From: Roseovarius azorensis | GTDB taxonomy: Bacteria > Pseudomonadota > Alphaproteobacteria > Rhodobacterales > Rhodobacteraceae | Length of the DNA stretch: 64,000 bases | Reading direction: 5' to 3' | Assembly (NCBI RefSeq): GCF_900109455.1 | Contig: NZ_FOAG01000012.1 | Span: forward strand, 49,460-113,459 | Shown here: positions 1 through 8,559 of the stretch, piece by piece | Numbering within the stretch: the stretch's first letter is position 1 | How the letters are laid out: every line of letters starts with the position of its first letter | Translations under genes and position numbers: made by a program | Notes under the pieces: model-generated | Seen by the model: the letters and a program-made list of their open reading frames with translations, nothing else | The model's database searches: none | What the model was told of the DNA's origin: nothing

Positions 1-2
1 AT

Positions 3-791
3 GCCGCCAACAACCAGGCCTGTATCCTGTCGCCCTTCATCGTCGGCGGCGCGATGGCGCCGGTCAGCGTGGCCGGCACGCTGACGCAGGTGCTGGCCGA
101 GGTGCTGGCGGGCATCGCCTACAGCCAGTTGGTGCGCCCCGGCGCGCCGATGATCTTTGGCGCCTTCGTCACCTCGATCGACATGAATTCCGGCGCGCCT
201 ACCTTCGGCACGCCAGAGGCCGCGCATATCACCTATGGCGCTGGTCAGCTGGCGCGGCGCATGGGATTGCCCTATCGCTCGTCGGGTTCGTTCAACGGCT
301 CGAAACTGCCCGATGCGCAGGCCGCCTATGAAACCGCCAACAGCCTCAATGTCGGGCTTCTGGCGGGGGTCAATTTCATGCTGCATTCCTGTGGCTGGCT
401 GGAGGGCGGGCTGGTGTCCTCGTTCGAGAAATTCGTGATGGATGCCGACCAGCTGGGCACGCTGCATCATCTGGCGCGTGGCGTCGAGATCGACACCAAC
501 GCCCAGGCCATGGATGCGATCCGCGAGGTGGGTCCGGGCGGGCATTACCTGGGCTGCGCGCATACCCAGGCGAATTTCAAGACCGCCTTCTGGCGATCGG
601 ATCTGTTTGACTACAAACCGTTCGAGACATGGTCCGAGGATGGTGCGCGCGACACGATGATGCTGGCCAATGCACGGGTCAGGAAACTGCTGAACGATTA
701 CCGGCAGCCCGCGCTCGACCCCGGCATCGCCGAGGCGCTGACCGCCTATGTGGCACGGCGCAAGTCAGAGATGCCCGACGCCTTCAGCTAA
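3..791 (+). CDS. Trimethylamine methyltransferase (MttB) superfamily protein, 3' part
   Basis: The open frame runs in from the window edge (first full codon at base 3), leaving 262 C-terminal residues of a protein that is usually near 500. The segment with VAGTLTQVLAEVLAGI and the C-terminal SEDGARDTMMLANARV are typical of the MttB/COG5598 family, which moves a methyl group from a methylated amine to a corrinoid protein in the cytoplasm. The region where true MttB carries pyrrolysine should fall inside this part, and there is no in-frame TAG, so it belongs to the non-pyrrolysine group, often active on glycine betaine or related quaternary amines. The exact substrate cannot be told from here. 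Its stop codon overlaps the stop of the convergent next gene by three bases. Confidence 0.85.
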   Translation, partial: AANNQACILSPFIVGGAMAPVSVAGTLTQVLAEVLAGIAYSQLVRPGAPMIFGAFVTSIDMNSGAPTFGTPEAAHITYGAGQLARRMGLPYRSSGSFNGSKLPDAQAAYETANSLNVGLLAGVNFMLHSCGWLEGGLVSSFEKFVMDADQLGTLHHLARGVEIDTNAQAMDAIREVGPGGHYLGCAHTQANFKTAFWRSDLFDYKPFETWSEDGARDTMMLANARVRKLLNDYRQPALDPGIAEALTAYVARRKSEMPDAFS

Positions 792-1087
792 GAAACCGGC
801 ATCTCAAGGGCGGCGCGGATCAGCCGCGCCTCGCCCAGCATCGCGATCAGGATATCGACATGGCGCGCTGCGGAATATTCCGCAGCGCCTTCCTGTCTTG
901 CACGTTCAAGTTGCATTTCAATCTCGATCAACCGAGCAAGGGCGGTGACGCAGCAGGGCAGCGGGCCATCACCCAGATGCCGCCGCAAATGCGCATCGCG
1001 GCGATAGTCCGACACGCCGATCCGCGCCGCGCGGATCAGAAGCGGCGGGCGACGCAGCGCGTTCATGGTGCTGAGGATATCTTGCAT
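788..1087 (-). CDS. DUF6477 family protein
   Basis: A 99-residue protein starting MQDILSTMNALRRPPLLIRAARIG. It matches my memory of the small DUF6477 family of Rhodobacteraceae (LIRAARIG, DYRRDAHLRR and RHVDILIAMLGEARL blocks). The start at 1087 is chosen over an upstream ATG at 1165 because AGGAGGT sits about 6 bases before it. It is predicted cytoplasmic and largely helical, with no signal peptide or membrane segment. It is divergent from the DUF6456 gene across a 239-bp intergenic region, which suggests linked regulation. Molecular function is unknown. Confidence 0.8.
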   Translation of the reverse strand: MQDILSTMNALRRPPLLIRAARIGVSDYRRDAHLRRHLGDGPLPCCVTALARLIEIEMQLERARQEGAAEYSAARHVDILIAMLGEARLIRAALEMPVS

Positions 1088-1221
1088 CGGGACCTCCTTG
1101 TTGTTGGCTGCCCCAGTCCTTGCACGGGCCGGGTCGGTGTTGCGCATTCGGCCGGCCCTGCGCACGCTGCGTCCTTAAATTATTTACGACTTGTCAATGA
1201 AGGTTGCATTTCTGGAAACAA

Positions 1222-1237
1222 TTAACGAACCGGTAAC
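1222..1237 (+). promoter_or_regulatory. Possible CtrA-type site
   Basis: TTAA, seven bases, then GTAAC matches the CtrA full-site consensus (TTAA-N7-TTAAC) with one mismatch. It lies beside the DnaA boxes in the same divergent intergenic region. Chance occurrence in this AT-rich stretch is possible. Confidence 0.25.
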
Positions 1238-1253
1238 ATTTACACGTTTAAGT

Positions 1254-1274
1254 TGTGGATAACTCTGTGGATAA
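1254..1274 (-). promoter_or_regulatory. Two perfect DnaA boxes in direct repeat
   Basis: On the minus strand TTATCCACA occurs twice, at 1266-1274 and 1254-1262, separated by three bases. Both copies match the DnaA-box consensus exactly. They lie between the divergent DUF6477 and DUF6456 genes, just upstream of the preferred DUF6456 start and next to an AT-rich stretch (about 1176-1254). They may be a DnaA-controlled promoter or a DnaA titration site. There is no dnaA, hemE or parAB nearby to suggest the chromosomal origin. Confidence 0.65.
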
Positions 1275-1326
1275 GACACCGGGCAGTGCCCGCTGTCGCA
1301 ACGGCAAGAAGGCGAGGGAACGGGTG

Positions 1327-2415
1327 ATGCACGAGGGACATGCGACACTGACGGATTTGCAACAGGTGCCATCCTGGGTGCCCGAGGCAGCGCTGCATTA
1401 TCTCGCGCATACCGAGAATGGCATGCCGATCAGGGCGCTGGCGCGGCGGGCGGGGCGGCATGCCTCGACCGTGCTGCGCCAGATCCGCGCTTTCGAGACG
1501 CGGCGCGACGATCTGCTTGTCGACGAGGCGCTGCGTCGTCTGGGCCAGAGAGTTCACTGCACGATGACGACCGGTTCGGATGCCAAGGAGAACCCGATGA
1601 CATCCCCCTCTGCCCCCCTGACCGATACCCGCCTGACCTCCGAGGCCCGTCGCATTCTGCGCCGGATGAGCGAAAGCGGCGCGCTGCTGGCCGTCTCGGT
1701 TGAAATGGACAAATCGGTAGTGGTGCGTGACACCGGCAACGGTCAGCCCATGCGCACCGCCGTCGTCGAGCGCGAAGTGGCTGAAGCACTGGCGCTCAAG
1801 GGCTGGATCGCCTGCGACCGGCCGGGCCGAATCGCGCGCTATCACATCACCGCGGCTGGGCGCGGCGCGCTGAGCGGGCTGCTGGCAGCGGCGGAGAATC
1901 AGGCCACGGGTCTGCGTGAGGCCCCGGCGCAGCATGCCGACCACGGCGAGGCCGGGGACAATTCCGCGCGCCCGTTGCGCTATGGCCCCGCCGAATCGCC
2001 GCTCGCGGCGCTGGCGCGGCGGCGCGATAAGGACGGCGCACGCTTCATCAGCGTCGAGCTGGTGCGCGCGGGTGAACGGCTGCGCGAGGATTTCGAACTG
2101 GCCCGGATGGGGCCGCGCGTGACCCAGAACTGGGATCATTTCCTCAGCCATGTTGACACGCAGGGCGGCGCTGCGCCCTCTGGTCGCTATGGCGCCGAGG
2201 CGGCTCGCGCGCGCGTGATCGGCGCCCTGCGTGAACTGGGGCCGGGTCTGGGTGATGTGGCGCTGCGCTGTTGCTGCTATCTCGAAGGTCTGGAACGCGC
2301 AGAGCAGAAAATGGGCTGGTCGGCGCGCTCGGGCAAGATCGTGCTGCGTATCGCCCTGCAACGGCTCAGGCGGCATTACGAGACGCTTGGCGATGCGGGC
2401 GGCATGATCGGATAG
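1327..2415 (+). CDS. DUF6456 domain protein with N-terminal helix-turn-helix
   Basis: A 362-residue protein from the ATG at 1327; a GTG at 1255 would add 24 residues but lies within the DnaA boxes and lacks a clear ribosome site. Residues about 20-60 (MPIRALARRAGRHASTVLRQIR) look like a helix-turn-helix. A middle segment (about 110-185) looks like a winged-helix unit. The C-terminal part (about 235-345), with ARRRDKDGARFISVELVRAGERLREDFELARMG as its core, is typical of DUF6456, an alphaproteobacterial domain often found with HTH regions. The protein is probably a DNA-binding regulator. It is divergent from DUF6477, a partner pairing I recall from this family. The target is unknown. Confidence 0.78.
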   Translation: MHEGHATLTDLQQVPSWVPEAALHYLAHTENGMPIRALARRAGRHASTVLRQIRAFETRRDDLLVDEALRRLGQRVHCTMTTGSDAKENPMTSPSAPLTDTRLTSEARRILRRMSESGALLAVSVEMDKSVVVRDTGNGQPMRTAVVEREVAEALALKGWIACDRPGRIARYHITAAGRGALSGLLAAAENQATGLREAPAQHADHGEAGDNSARPLRYGPAESPLAALARRRDKDGARFISVELVRAGERLREDFELARMGPRVTQNWDHFLSHVDTQGGAAPSGRYGAEAARARVIGALRELGPGLGDVALRCCCYLEGLERAEQKMGWSARSGKIVLRIALQRLRRHYETLGDAGGMIG

Positions 2416-2480
2416 CGCCGCATGCCGGTCAGGTTATAATTTTTCCTTGCAGGCCAGGCGCTCCTGTATAACCTCCAGCT

Positions 2481-3461
2481 ATGAACATCACCCTGCGGCA
2501 ACTGACCTATTTCAAGGCGCTGGCCGAACAGCGCAATTTCGGCCGCGCCGCCGGGATGGTGAATATTTCGCAACCCGCGCTCTCGGTGCAGATCCGCGAG
2601 ATGGAGACGACGCTGGGCGCGCCGCTGGTCGAGCGGCGCGCGCGCGATGTGGTGCTCACGCCGTTCGGACGCCTCATTCTCGATCATGCGGGGCGGGTGC
2701 TGGACGAGATGCAGGCGCTGACCGAAGCGGCGCGCTGGCAGGGCGGGCTGATCGGGCGACTGTCGCTCGGGATCATCCCGACGATTGCGCCCTATATTCT
2801 GCCCGGCGCACTTGAGGCGCTGCGTAGCGGCGACATCATGCTCGACGTGCAGGTGCGCGAGGCGCGCACCGATCAGTTGCTGACCGAGGTCCGTGGCGGC
2901 CAGCTTGACGCCGCCATCATGGCCCTGCCGGTGGGTGACGAGGGGCTTGAGGCGCGCGCGCTCTTCGAGGATCGTTTTCTGCTCGCGGGCACCGCCGCGC
3001 GGCTGGAGGCACTGGGGCAGGGGGCCGAGACGCTGCGCCCCACCCTGCTGGCGCACAGCCCGCTCCTGCTGCTGGAGGACGGTCATTGCCTGACCGACCA
3101 GGCGCTCGAGGTCTGCGGGCGCGGGCGCGGACATGCGCAGATCGACATGGGGGCCTCCTCGCTGGGCACGCTGTCGCGGCTGGTGGCGGCGGGCTTTGGC
3201 CTGACGCTGATGCCCGAAATAGCCGCCGCCACCGAGATCCGCGCGGCACCCGGCATGCAGCTGCGGCGCTTTGATCCGCCGGAACCGGCGCGCCGGATCG
3301 CCTTGATCCGCCGCCGCAGCGGCCGCAACGATGCCTGGTTCGACACCCTGGCCGGGGTGCTGCAACGGGTCGGGCAGGGGCTGTTGGATGCGGCCCGCAC
3401 CGATCTCGACGCGGACCGCAAGACACCGGAAGATCCGGTGCCTGCGATGGGCACTGGTTAA
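2481..3461 (+). CDS. oxyR: OxyR, hydrogen-peroxide-responsive LysR-type activator
   Basis: 326 residues: an N-terminal LysR helix-turn-helix (about 1-60, [20 protein letters not shown]) and an effector domain. C203 and C212 lie in [16 protein letters not shown], matching the E. coli OxyR redox pair C199/C208 with the same spacing, so the disulfide switch is intact. A C-terminal tail of about 20 residues extends past the usual end. OxyR activates peroxide-defence genes; no katG or ahpC is adjacent here, so its targets lie elsewhere. The next gene, lipA, is in the same direction 100 bp on and is probably a separate unit. Confidence 0.92.
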   Translation: MNITLRQLTYFKALAEQRNFGRAAGMVNISQPALSVQIREMETTLGAPLVERRARDVVLTPFGRLILDHAGRVLDEMQALTEAARWQGGLIGRLSLGIIPTIAPYILPGALEALRSGDIMLDVQVREARTDQLLTEVRGGQLDAAIMALPVGDEGLEARALFEDRFLLAGTAARLEALGQGAETLRPTLLAHSPLLLLEDGHCLTDQALEVCGRGRGHAQIDMGASSLGTLSRLVAAGFGLTLMPEIAAATEIRAAPGMQLRRFDPPEPARRIALIRRRSGRNDAWFDTLAGVLQRVGQGLLDAARTDLDADRKTPEDPVPAMGTG

Positions 3462-3561
3462 CGGATTGCAAACACCGGGATGCAGGTTTGCGTTACTGGC
3501 ACTTCCCATCGGCATGACATATAGTAGACAAGTGTTACCAATCCATTCGCGGGGAAAATTC

Positions 3562-4506
3562 GTGCGCGATCTCAGACTGCCCGGCCAGCGCCACCCCGAA
3601 AAGGCGCATCGCCCCGACAATGCCCAGCCCCGAAAACCCGACTGGATTCGCGTCAAGGCGCCGACCAGCAAGGGCTATTTCGAGACCCACCGGATCATGC
3701 GCGAGCACCGGCTGGTGACCGTCTGCGAAGAGGCGGGATGTCCCAACGCGGGTGAATGCTGGTCGCAGGGCCACGCCACCATGATGATCATGGGCGAGAT
3801 CTGCACGCGCGGCTGCACCTTCTGCAACGTCGCCACCGGCAAACCGCAGGCGCTCGATGTGTTCGAACCGGGGCGCGTCGCGGATGCGGTGCAGAAACTG
3901 GGGCTGAACCACGTTGTCGTCACCTCGGTGGACCGCGACGATCTCGAGGATGGCGGTGCCGAGCATTTCGCCCAGACCATCCGCGCGATCCGGCACCGCA
4001 GCCCGGCAACCACCATAGAGATCCTGACGCCCGATTTCCTGCATTGCGATAGCAGTGTTCTGGAAACCGTGGTGGCGGCGAAACCGGATGTGTTCAACCA
4101 CAACCTGGAGACCGTGCCGGGTCTCTATCTGTCGGTGCGCCCCGGCGCGCGCTATTTCCATTCGCTGCGCCTGCTGCAACGGGTCAAGGAACTGGACCCC
4201 ACGATGTTCACCAAATCCGGCATCATGGTGGGCTTGGGCGAAGACCGGCAGGGCGTGCATCAGGTGATGGATGACATGCGCGCGGCGGGGGTCGATTTCC
4301 TGACCATCGGGCAATATCTGCAACCGACGCCGAAACACCACGCGGTCGACCGTTTCGTGCATCCCGACGAATTCGCCGCCTATGAAAAGGCCGCCTATGG
4401 CAAGGGGTTCCTGATGGTCTCGGCCTCGCCGCTCACGCGGTCCAGCTATCACGCGGGCGACGATTTCGCGCGCCTTCAGGCCGCGCGCAACGCCAGATTT
4501 GCCTGA
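3562..4506 (+). CDS. lipA: Lipoyl synthase
   Basis: Radical SAM enzyme that inserts two sulfurs into protein-bound octanoyl groups to form lipoyl cofactor. 314 residues from a GTG at 3562 behind a GGGGAAA ribosome site; the frame is open further upstream but there it overlaps oxyR, and MRDLRLP is the usual N-terminus in this group. The auxiliary cluster cysteines are C55, C60 and C66 ([12 protein letters not shown]) and the SAM cluster is C81, C85 and C88 (CTRGCTFC). The C-terminal [10 protein letters not shown] motif is present. All catalytic features are intact. Confidence 0.96.
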   Translation: MRDLRLPGQRHPEKAHRPDNAQPRKPDWIRVKAPTSKGYFETHRIMREHRLVTVCEEAGCPNAGECWSQGHATMMIMGEICTRGCTFCNVATGKPQALDVFEPGRVADAVQKLGLNHVVVTSVDRDDLEDGGAEHFAQTIRAIRHRSPATTIEILTPDFLHCDSSVLETVVAAKPDVFNHNLETVPGLYLSVRPGARYFHSLRLLQRVKELDPTMFTKSGIMVGLGEDRQGVHQVMDDMRAAGVDFLTIGQYLQPTPKHHAVDRFVHPDEFAAYEKAAYGKGFLMVSASPLTRSSYHAGDDFARLQAARNARFA

Positions 4507-4632
4507 ACACCCTGAGCCGCGACAACTGAACCGCGAAGAAAGCAGCGCGACAACGTGCAAACGCCGGCTGCGATCAACCGGCGTTCTTTCGTCAGACGGA
4601 CCGTTGGCGGCAGCCTTGCCGAAATTGCGAGA

Positions 4633-5205
4633 TCAACGCCCCCAGGTGCGCACCGGACCACAGTCCATATGCACGAAATTGCTGCCCGAATAGCGGCCCA
4701 CACCGCCGCCGCCACAGGCCACCCCGGCGCTGTAGATCTGATTGACCGACCGACTGCCCAGCCGCAGATCCGCCGCCTCGCCGATCAGATGGCGCGAATT
4801 CTTTGCCACGCCGCGTGACCGGCTGCGCAGCATCGCATTGGTTTGCGGGCTGCGATAGCCGCTCAGCAGCATGTAGGGTTCGCTTGCGTCCAGCAGGTTG
4901 TGGCTGGCGGCGAGGATGTCGACGGTGCGAATGTCGATGGCCCTGATGTCATTGGTGCGCCAGTCACGCATGAAGAGCGAGATTTCCCTGAGCGCTTCCT
5001 TGATATAATCGCCCTCGATCCAGTAGATTGTATCGAGCCGCTCACCAGTTCGGGGCGACACCATGCGGATGCGGCGGATGTCGCCGGCACCCCTCAAAAA
5101 GCCCGCTGCGTTCGCGAATGTCGGTGCCGCGGTGATGGCCGTGGCCGCAAAGGCCTTTAAAATCCCACGCCGTGAGATTCCTGTCGAGCTGGATTCTGTC
5201 ATCAT
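4633..5205 (-). CDS. MepK/YcbK-type murein endopeptidase (DUF882), Tat-exported
   Basis: 190 residues. The N-terminus SRRGILKAFA followed by a hydrophobic run ending ANA is a twin-arginine signal peptide. The rest is the DUF882/peptidase M15A fold, with zinc ligands H139 and D146 (SRHLIGEAAD) and H179 (FVHMDCGP). E. coli MepK cuts mDAP-mDAP (3-3) crosslinks, the bonds made by L,D-transpeptidases. An L,D-transpeptidase gene lies divergently next door, which fits a matched make-and-cut pair. The protein acts in the periplasm. Confidence 0.88.
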   Translation of the reverse strand: MMTESSSTGISRRGILKAFAATAITAAPTFANAAGFLRGAGDIRRIRMVSPRTGERLDTIYWIEGDYIKEALREISLFMRDWRTNDIRAIDIRTVDILAASHNLLDASEPYMLLSGYRSPQTNAMLRSRSRGVAKNSRHLIGEAADLRLGSRSVNQIYSAGVACGGGGVGRYSGSNFVHMDCGPVRTWGR

Positions 5206-5523
5206 TTCAAGCGCCTGTCCCGTCGCCTAACTGCGGCGGCTGTCTCGCCGCCTTTGATTGTCATCCCCAGATGCACGCGCTTTATGACATAACGAGAATC
5301 GTCCACCAAGCCAAAACTTGACATGAATCGTGAGCGGCAAGAGTTATCGGCAAAATCCCGCGCAAATTATCGGGCGGCTACCGATTTTTGTGGCGCTGCG
5401 GCGATTTTGCCGCAGTCACGCAGATGTTGGCAGAGTTGACCTGACTCCGGCAGTAAAAATTTGAGGGTCTGATGGTTTTCCGCCTATACTTATGAGGTAG
5501 GACATGTGTGAAACAGGGGTAAA
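5206..5523. other. Divergent intergenic region
   Basis: 318 bp without a gene between the mepK-like gene and the L,D-transpeptidase gene. The part nearest the transpeptidase holds a good sigma-70-type promoter. A GC-rich inverted repeat (GCTGCGGCGATTTTGCCGCAG, arms CTGCGGC/GCCGCAG) lies near 5395-5415. I see no small ORF or tRNA. Confidence 0.5.
5461..5490 (+). promoter_or_regulatory. Sigma-70-like promoter of the L,D-transpeptidase gene
   Basis: TTGAGG at 5461-5466, an 18-base spacer, then TATACT at 5485-5490. The predicted start is about 30 bases before the ATG at 5524, with AGGGGT as ribosome site. Confidence 0.55.
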
Positions 5524-7140
5524 ATGATGAAACCGGCAATCTCCCGCCGCGAGTTTGGCCCGCTTCTGGCAGGCGCCGCTCTTTTCGTGACAGGCGTTCT
5601 CGGCGCAGCACCCGCTGCCGCGCAAAGCACCGCCTTTCGTCAGGCGGTCGCCGAGGCGGCGGCAAGCGACCGGGACATCGCCGAATTCTACCGCGCCAAC
5701 GGCTATCGCGCGATCTGGACCGGCGAAGGTGCCGGCGACGCGGCCCGTCGTCAGGCCCTGATCCGCGCGCTGTCGCAGGCCGATGCGCACGGGCTGCCCG
5801 TCGCGCGCTATGATCTTGGCGGGCTGATGGCGCGGATGGGCGATGCGCGCTCGATGCGCGATCTGGGCCTGATCGAGGTGGAACTGAGCCGGACCTATCT
5901 GCAATATGCCCGCGACCTGCAATCGGGGATCCTGATCCCCTCGCAGATCGACGAGGGCATCAAGCGCGAGGTGTCCTATCGGGACCGCACGGCCTACCTC
6001 ATTGACATGAAAGAAAAGAGCCCGCGCGACGTGCTGCGCGCGTTGCCACCGCAAAGCCAGGAATACGCCCGGCTGATGAAGGAAAAGCTGCACCTTGAAC
6101 ACCTGATCGCGCAGGGCGGCTGGGGGCCCGCGGTGCCCGCCGACGTGCTCAAGCCCGGGCAGGAAAGTGGCGCGGTGATCGCGCTGCGCGATCGGTTGAT
6201 CGCCATGGGATATCTCGACCGCAGCGCCAGCCGCAGCTATGACGCGCGGCTGCAACAGGCGGTGCAGGCGTTTCAGGCCGATCACGGGCTGGAACCCGAC
6301 GGCGTGGCCGGAGCCAGCACGCTGGCCGCGCTCAACATCCCGGCCAGCGAACGCCTGAAATCGGTGATTGTGGCGATGGAACGTGAACGCTGGCTGAACG
6401 GCGACCGCGGTGCGCGCCATATCCTGGTCAACCTCACCGATTTCAGCGCGCGCATCCTGGACAATGACATCGTCACCTTCCGCACGCGGGCGGTCGTCGG
6501 GATGAATGCCAGCGGTCGCCGCAGTCCGGAATTTTCCGACGCGATGGAATACATGGTCATCAATCCGACCTGGCACGTCCCGCGCTCGATCGCCGTTCAG
6601 GAATATCTGCCGCAGATGCAGGCCAATCCCAACGCGGTCTCGCATCTGCGCCTCTACGACAGCCGCGGCCGCGAGGTCAGCCGGGGCGCGGTCAATTTCG
6701 GGGCCTATAACGCGCGCACATTTCCCTTTGCGATCAAGCAGCCGCCGTCGAATTCCAATGCGCTCGGACTGGTCAAGTTCATGTTTCCGAACAAGTACAA
6801 CATCTACCTGCACGACACCCCGCATAAATCGCTTTTCGACCGGGAAAAGCGCGATTTCAGCCACGGCTGCATCCGTCTGCAACAGCCGTTTGAATTCGCC
6901 TACGAACTGCTGTCCAGACAGGAAAGCGACCCGATGGGCTATTTCCATTCGGTGCTTGGCACGGGGCGCGAAACCTATGTGAACCTCAAGGCGCATGTGC
7001 CGGTGCATATCATCTATCGCACCGCCTTTACCCTGGCGCAGGGCCGCACGCAGTATCGCGGCGACGTCTACGGGCGTGACGCAAGGATCTGGGAGGCGCT
7101 CGACAAGGCGGGGGTTTCGCTGACCGCGGTTCAGGGCTAA
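5524..7140 (+). CDS. L,D-transpeptidase with peptidoglycan-binding domain (YcbB/LdtD type)
   Basis: 538 residues, in line with YcbB/LdtD (about 600). An N-terminal export signal ends near AAAQS. A scaffold domain follows, then a peptidoglycan-binding domain (about 218-275, AVQAFQADHGLEPDG) and a YkuD catalytic domain (about 296-465). The active site SHGCIRL has H447 and nucleophile C449, preceded by the conserved HDTP block. The enzyme forms 3-3 crosslinks in periplasmic peptidoglycan. The MepK-like hydrolase for such bonds is divergent from it. An lpxD cluster begins 28 bp downstream, making this an envelope-biogenesis island. Confidence 0.93.
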   Translation: MMKPAISRREFGPLLAGAALFVTGVLGAAPAAAQSTAFRQAVAEAAASDRDIAEFYRANGYRAIWTGEGAGDAARRQALIRALSQADAHGLPVARYDLGGLMARMGDARSMRDLGLIEVELSRTYLQYARDLQSGILIPSQIDEGIKREVSYRDRTAYLIDMKEKSPRDVLRALPPQSQEYARLMKEKLHLEHLIAQGGWGPAVPADVLKPGQESGAVIALRDRLIAMGYLDRSASRSYDARLQQAVQAFQADHGLEPDGVAGASTLAALNIPASERLKSVIVAMERERWLNGDRGARHILVNLTDFSARILDNDIVTFRTRAVVGMNASGRRSPEFSDAMEYMVINPTWHVPRSIAVQEYLPQMQANPNAVSHLRLYDSRGREVSRGAVNFGAYNARTFPFAIKQPPSNSNALGLVKFMFPNKYNIYLHDTPHKSLFDREKRDFSHGCIRLQQPFEFAYELLSRQESDPMGYFHSVLGTGRETYVNLKAHVPVHIIYRTAFTLAQGRTQYRGDVYGRDARIWEALDKAGVSLTAVQG

Positions 7141-7168
7141 ATACACCCCCAGATATTCGGGGGAAACC

Positions 7169-8260
7169 ATGGCCTACACGATAGAGCAGATCGCAGCATC
7201 GCTTGGGGCAAGAGCTTTTGGCGAGACCACGCTGGAAATTTCCGGCGTCGCAGAGCCTGCCGATGCCGGGCCGCAGGATCTGGCGCTGGCGATGAAACCC
7301 GAATACGCCGCCGGCCTGGCACAGGGCGCGGCCCGCGCCGCCGTGGTCTGGGATGGCGCCGACTGGCAGGCGCTCGGCTTGGAGGCCGCGATCGTCGCCC
7401 CGCGCCCGCGCTACGTGATGTCGGGCCTGACCGCGCTGCTCGATCCCGGTCAGGGGTGGGACGCAGGCATCCACCCCTCCGCCGTCATTCACGCCACCGC
7501 AGATCTGGCCCCAGACGTCAGCGTGGGGCCTCTGGCGGTGATCGGCCGGGGCGCGCGGATCGGGGCCGGCTCGACCATCGGACCGCAATGTTTCGTCGGC
7601 GCCGATGCGCGGATCGGCGCGGGCGCATTCCTGCGCGAGGGTGTGCGCATCGGCGCGCGCGTGCAGATCGGCGACCGCTTCATCGCCCAGCCCGGATCGG
7701 TCGTGGGCGGCGACGGATTTTCCTATGTCACGCCCGAAACCTCGAACGTGGAACAGGCCCGCGCCACGCTGGGCGACATGGGCGACACATCGGCGCAAAG
7801 CTGGACGCGCATTCACAGCCTGGGCAGCGTCAGCATCGGCGACGATGTCGAACTGGGCGCCAACTGCACCGTCGACCGCGGCACGATCCGCGACACCCGC
7901 ATCGGCCACGGCACCAAGATCGACAACCTGGTGATGATCGGTCACAATGTGATCATCGGTAACGATTGTCTGCTCTGCGGCCTGGTCGGCATCGCGGGTT
8001 CCACCCGGATCGGCAACAACGTGGTACTGGCGGGCAAGACCGGGGTCAGCGACAACATCTTCATCGGCGACAACGTGATCACCGGCGGCGGCACGATCGT
8101 CCTGTCCAACATCCCCTCGGGGCGCATGATGCTGGGCTACCCGGCGATGAAGATGGAAACCACCGTCGAGGTGTTCAAGGGCTTTCGCCGTCTGAAAAGG
8201 TTGTTCGAAGATGTGAGTGAGCTTAAGAAAACCGTTACGCAATCGAACCATAAGACCTGA
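7169..8260 (+). CDS. lpxD: UDP-3-O-acylglucosamine N-acyltransferase (lipid A synthesis)
   Basis: 363 residues. It has the N-terminal LpxD uridine-binding region (about 1-100), then a left-handed beta-helix of hexapeptide repeats (about 105-335, e.g. IGAGSTIGPQCFVGADARIG) and a C-terminal helix. H259 in VMIGHNVIIG corresponds to the catalytic base (H239 in E. coli). It adds a 3-hydroxyacyl chain from acyl-ACP to the lipid A precursor. Unusually it is not next to fabZ, lpxA or bamA but leads a cluster with its own acyl carrier protein and ketoacyl synthase. Confidence 0.95.
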   Translation: MAYTIEQIAASLGARAFGETTLEISGVAEPADAGPQDLALAMKPEYAAGLAQGAARAAVVWDGADWQALGLEAAIVAPRPRYVMSGLTALLDPGQGWDAGIHPSAVIHATADLAPDVSVGPLAVIGRGARIGAGSTIGPQCFVGADARIGAGAFLREGVRIGARVQIGDRFIAQPGSVVGGDGFSYVTPETSNVEQARATLGDMGDTSAQSWTRIHSLGSVSIGDDVELGANCTVDRGTIRDTRIGHGTKIDNLVMIGHNVIIGNDCLLCGLVGIAGSTRIGNNVVLAGKTGVSDNIFIGDNVITGGGTIVLSNIPSGRMMLGYPAMKMETTVEVFKGFRRLKRLFEDVSELKKTVTQSNHKT

Positions 8261-8298
8261 CACCGCACTATATGGGCGACCAGAGGAAAGACCGCATC

Positions 8299-8559
8299 AT
8301 GAGCAGCACTCAGGACCGCGTAATCGCAATCATCGCCGAACAGGCGGTATTGGAACCCTCCGATATCACCCTCGACAGTACGCTCGAGGATCTGGGCATC
8401 GACAGCCTCGGACTGGTCGAGAGCATCTTTGCCATCGAAGAGGCGTTCGACATCTCCGTGCCCTTCAACGCCAACACCCCCGAAGACAGCGATTTCGACA
8501 TCTCCTCGGTGCGCGCGATCATCATGGGCATCGAAAAGCTGATCGCGGAGCAGGCGTGA
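8299..8559 (+). CDS. Specialised acyl carrier protein
   Basis: 86 residues from the ATG at 8299, behind AGAGGAAAG. The phosphopantetheine site is S36 in EDLGIDSLGLVES, and the charged helix II is present. It is distinct from a housekeeping AcpP, with a diverged C-terminal half (NTPEDSDFDISSVRAI). It lies between lpxD and a ketoacyl synthase and overlaps the latter's start codon by four bases, so the two are probably translationally coupled. By analogy with AcpXL of rhizobia it may carry a particular acyl chain for lipid A; that is inference. Confidence 0.9.
   Translation: MSSTQDRVIAIIAEQAVLEPSDITLDSTLEDLGIDSLGLVESIFAIEEAFDISVPFNANTPEDSDFDISSVRAIIMGIEKLIAEQA

Noticed and set aside
5416..7170. 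584-codon open frame on the minus strand opposite the L,D-transpeptidase gene
   Set aside because: Long antisense frames are common in GC-rich DNA; the translation has no family features while the plus-strand product is complete with its catalytic motif.
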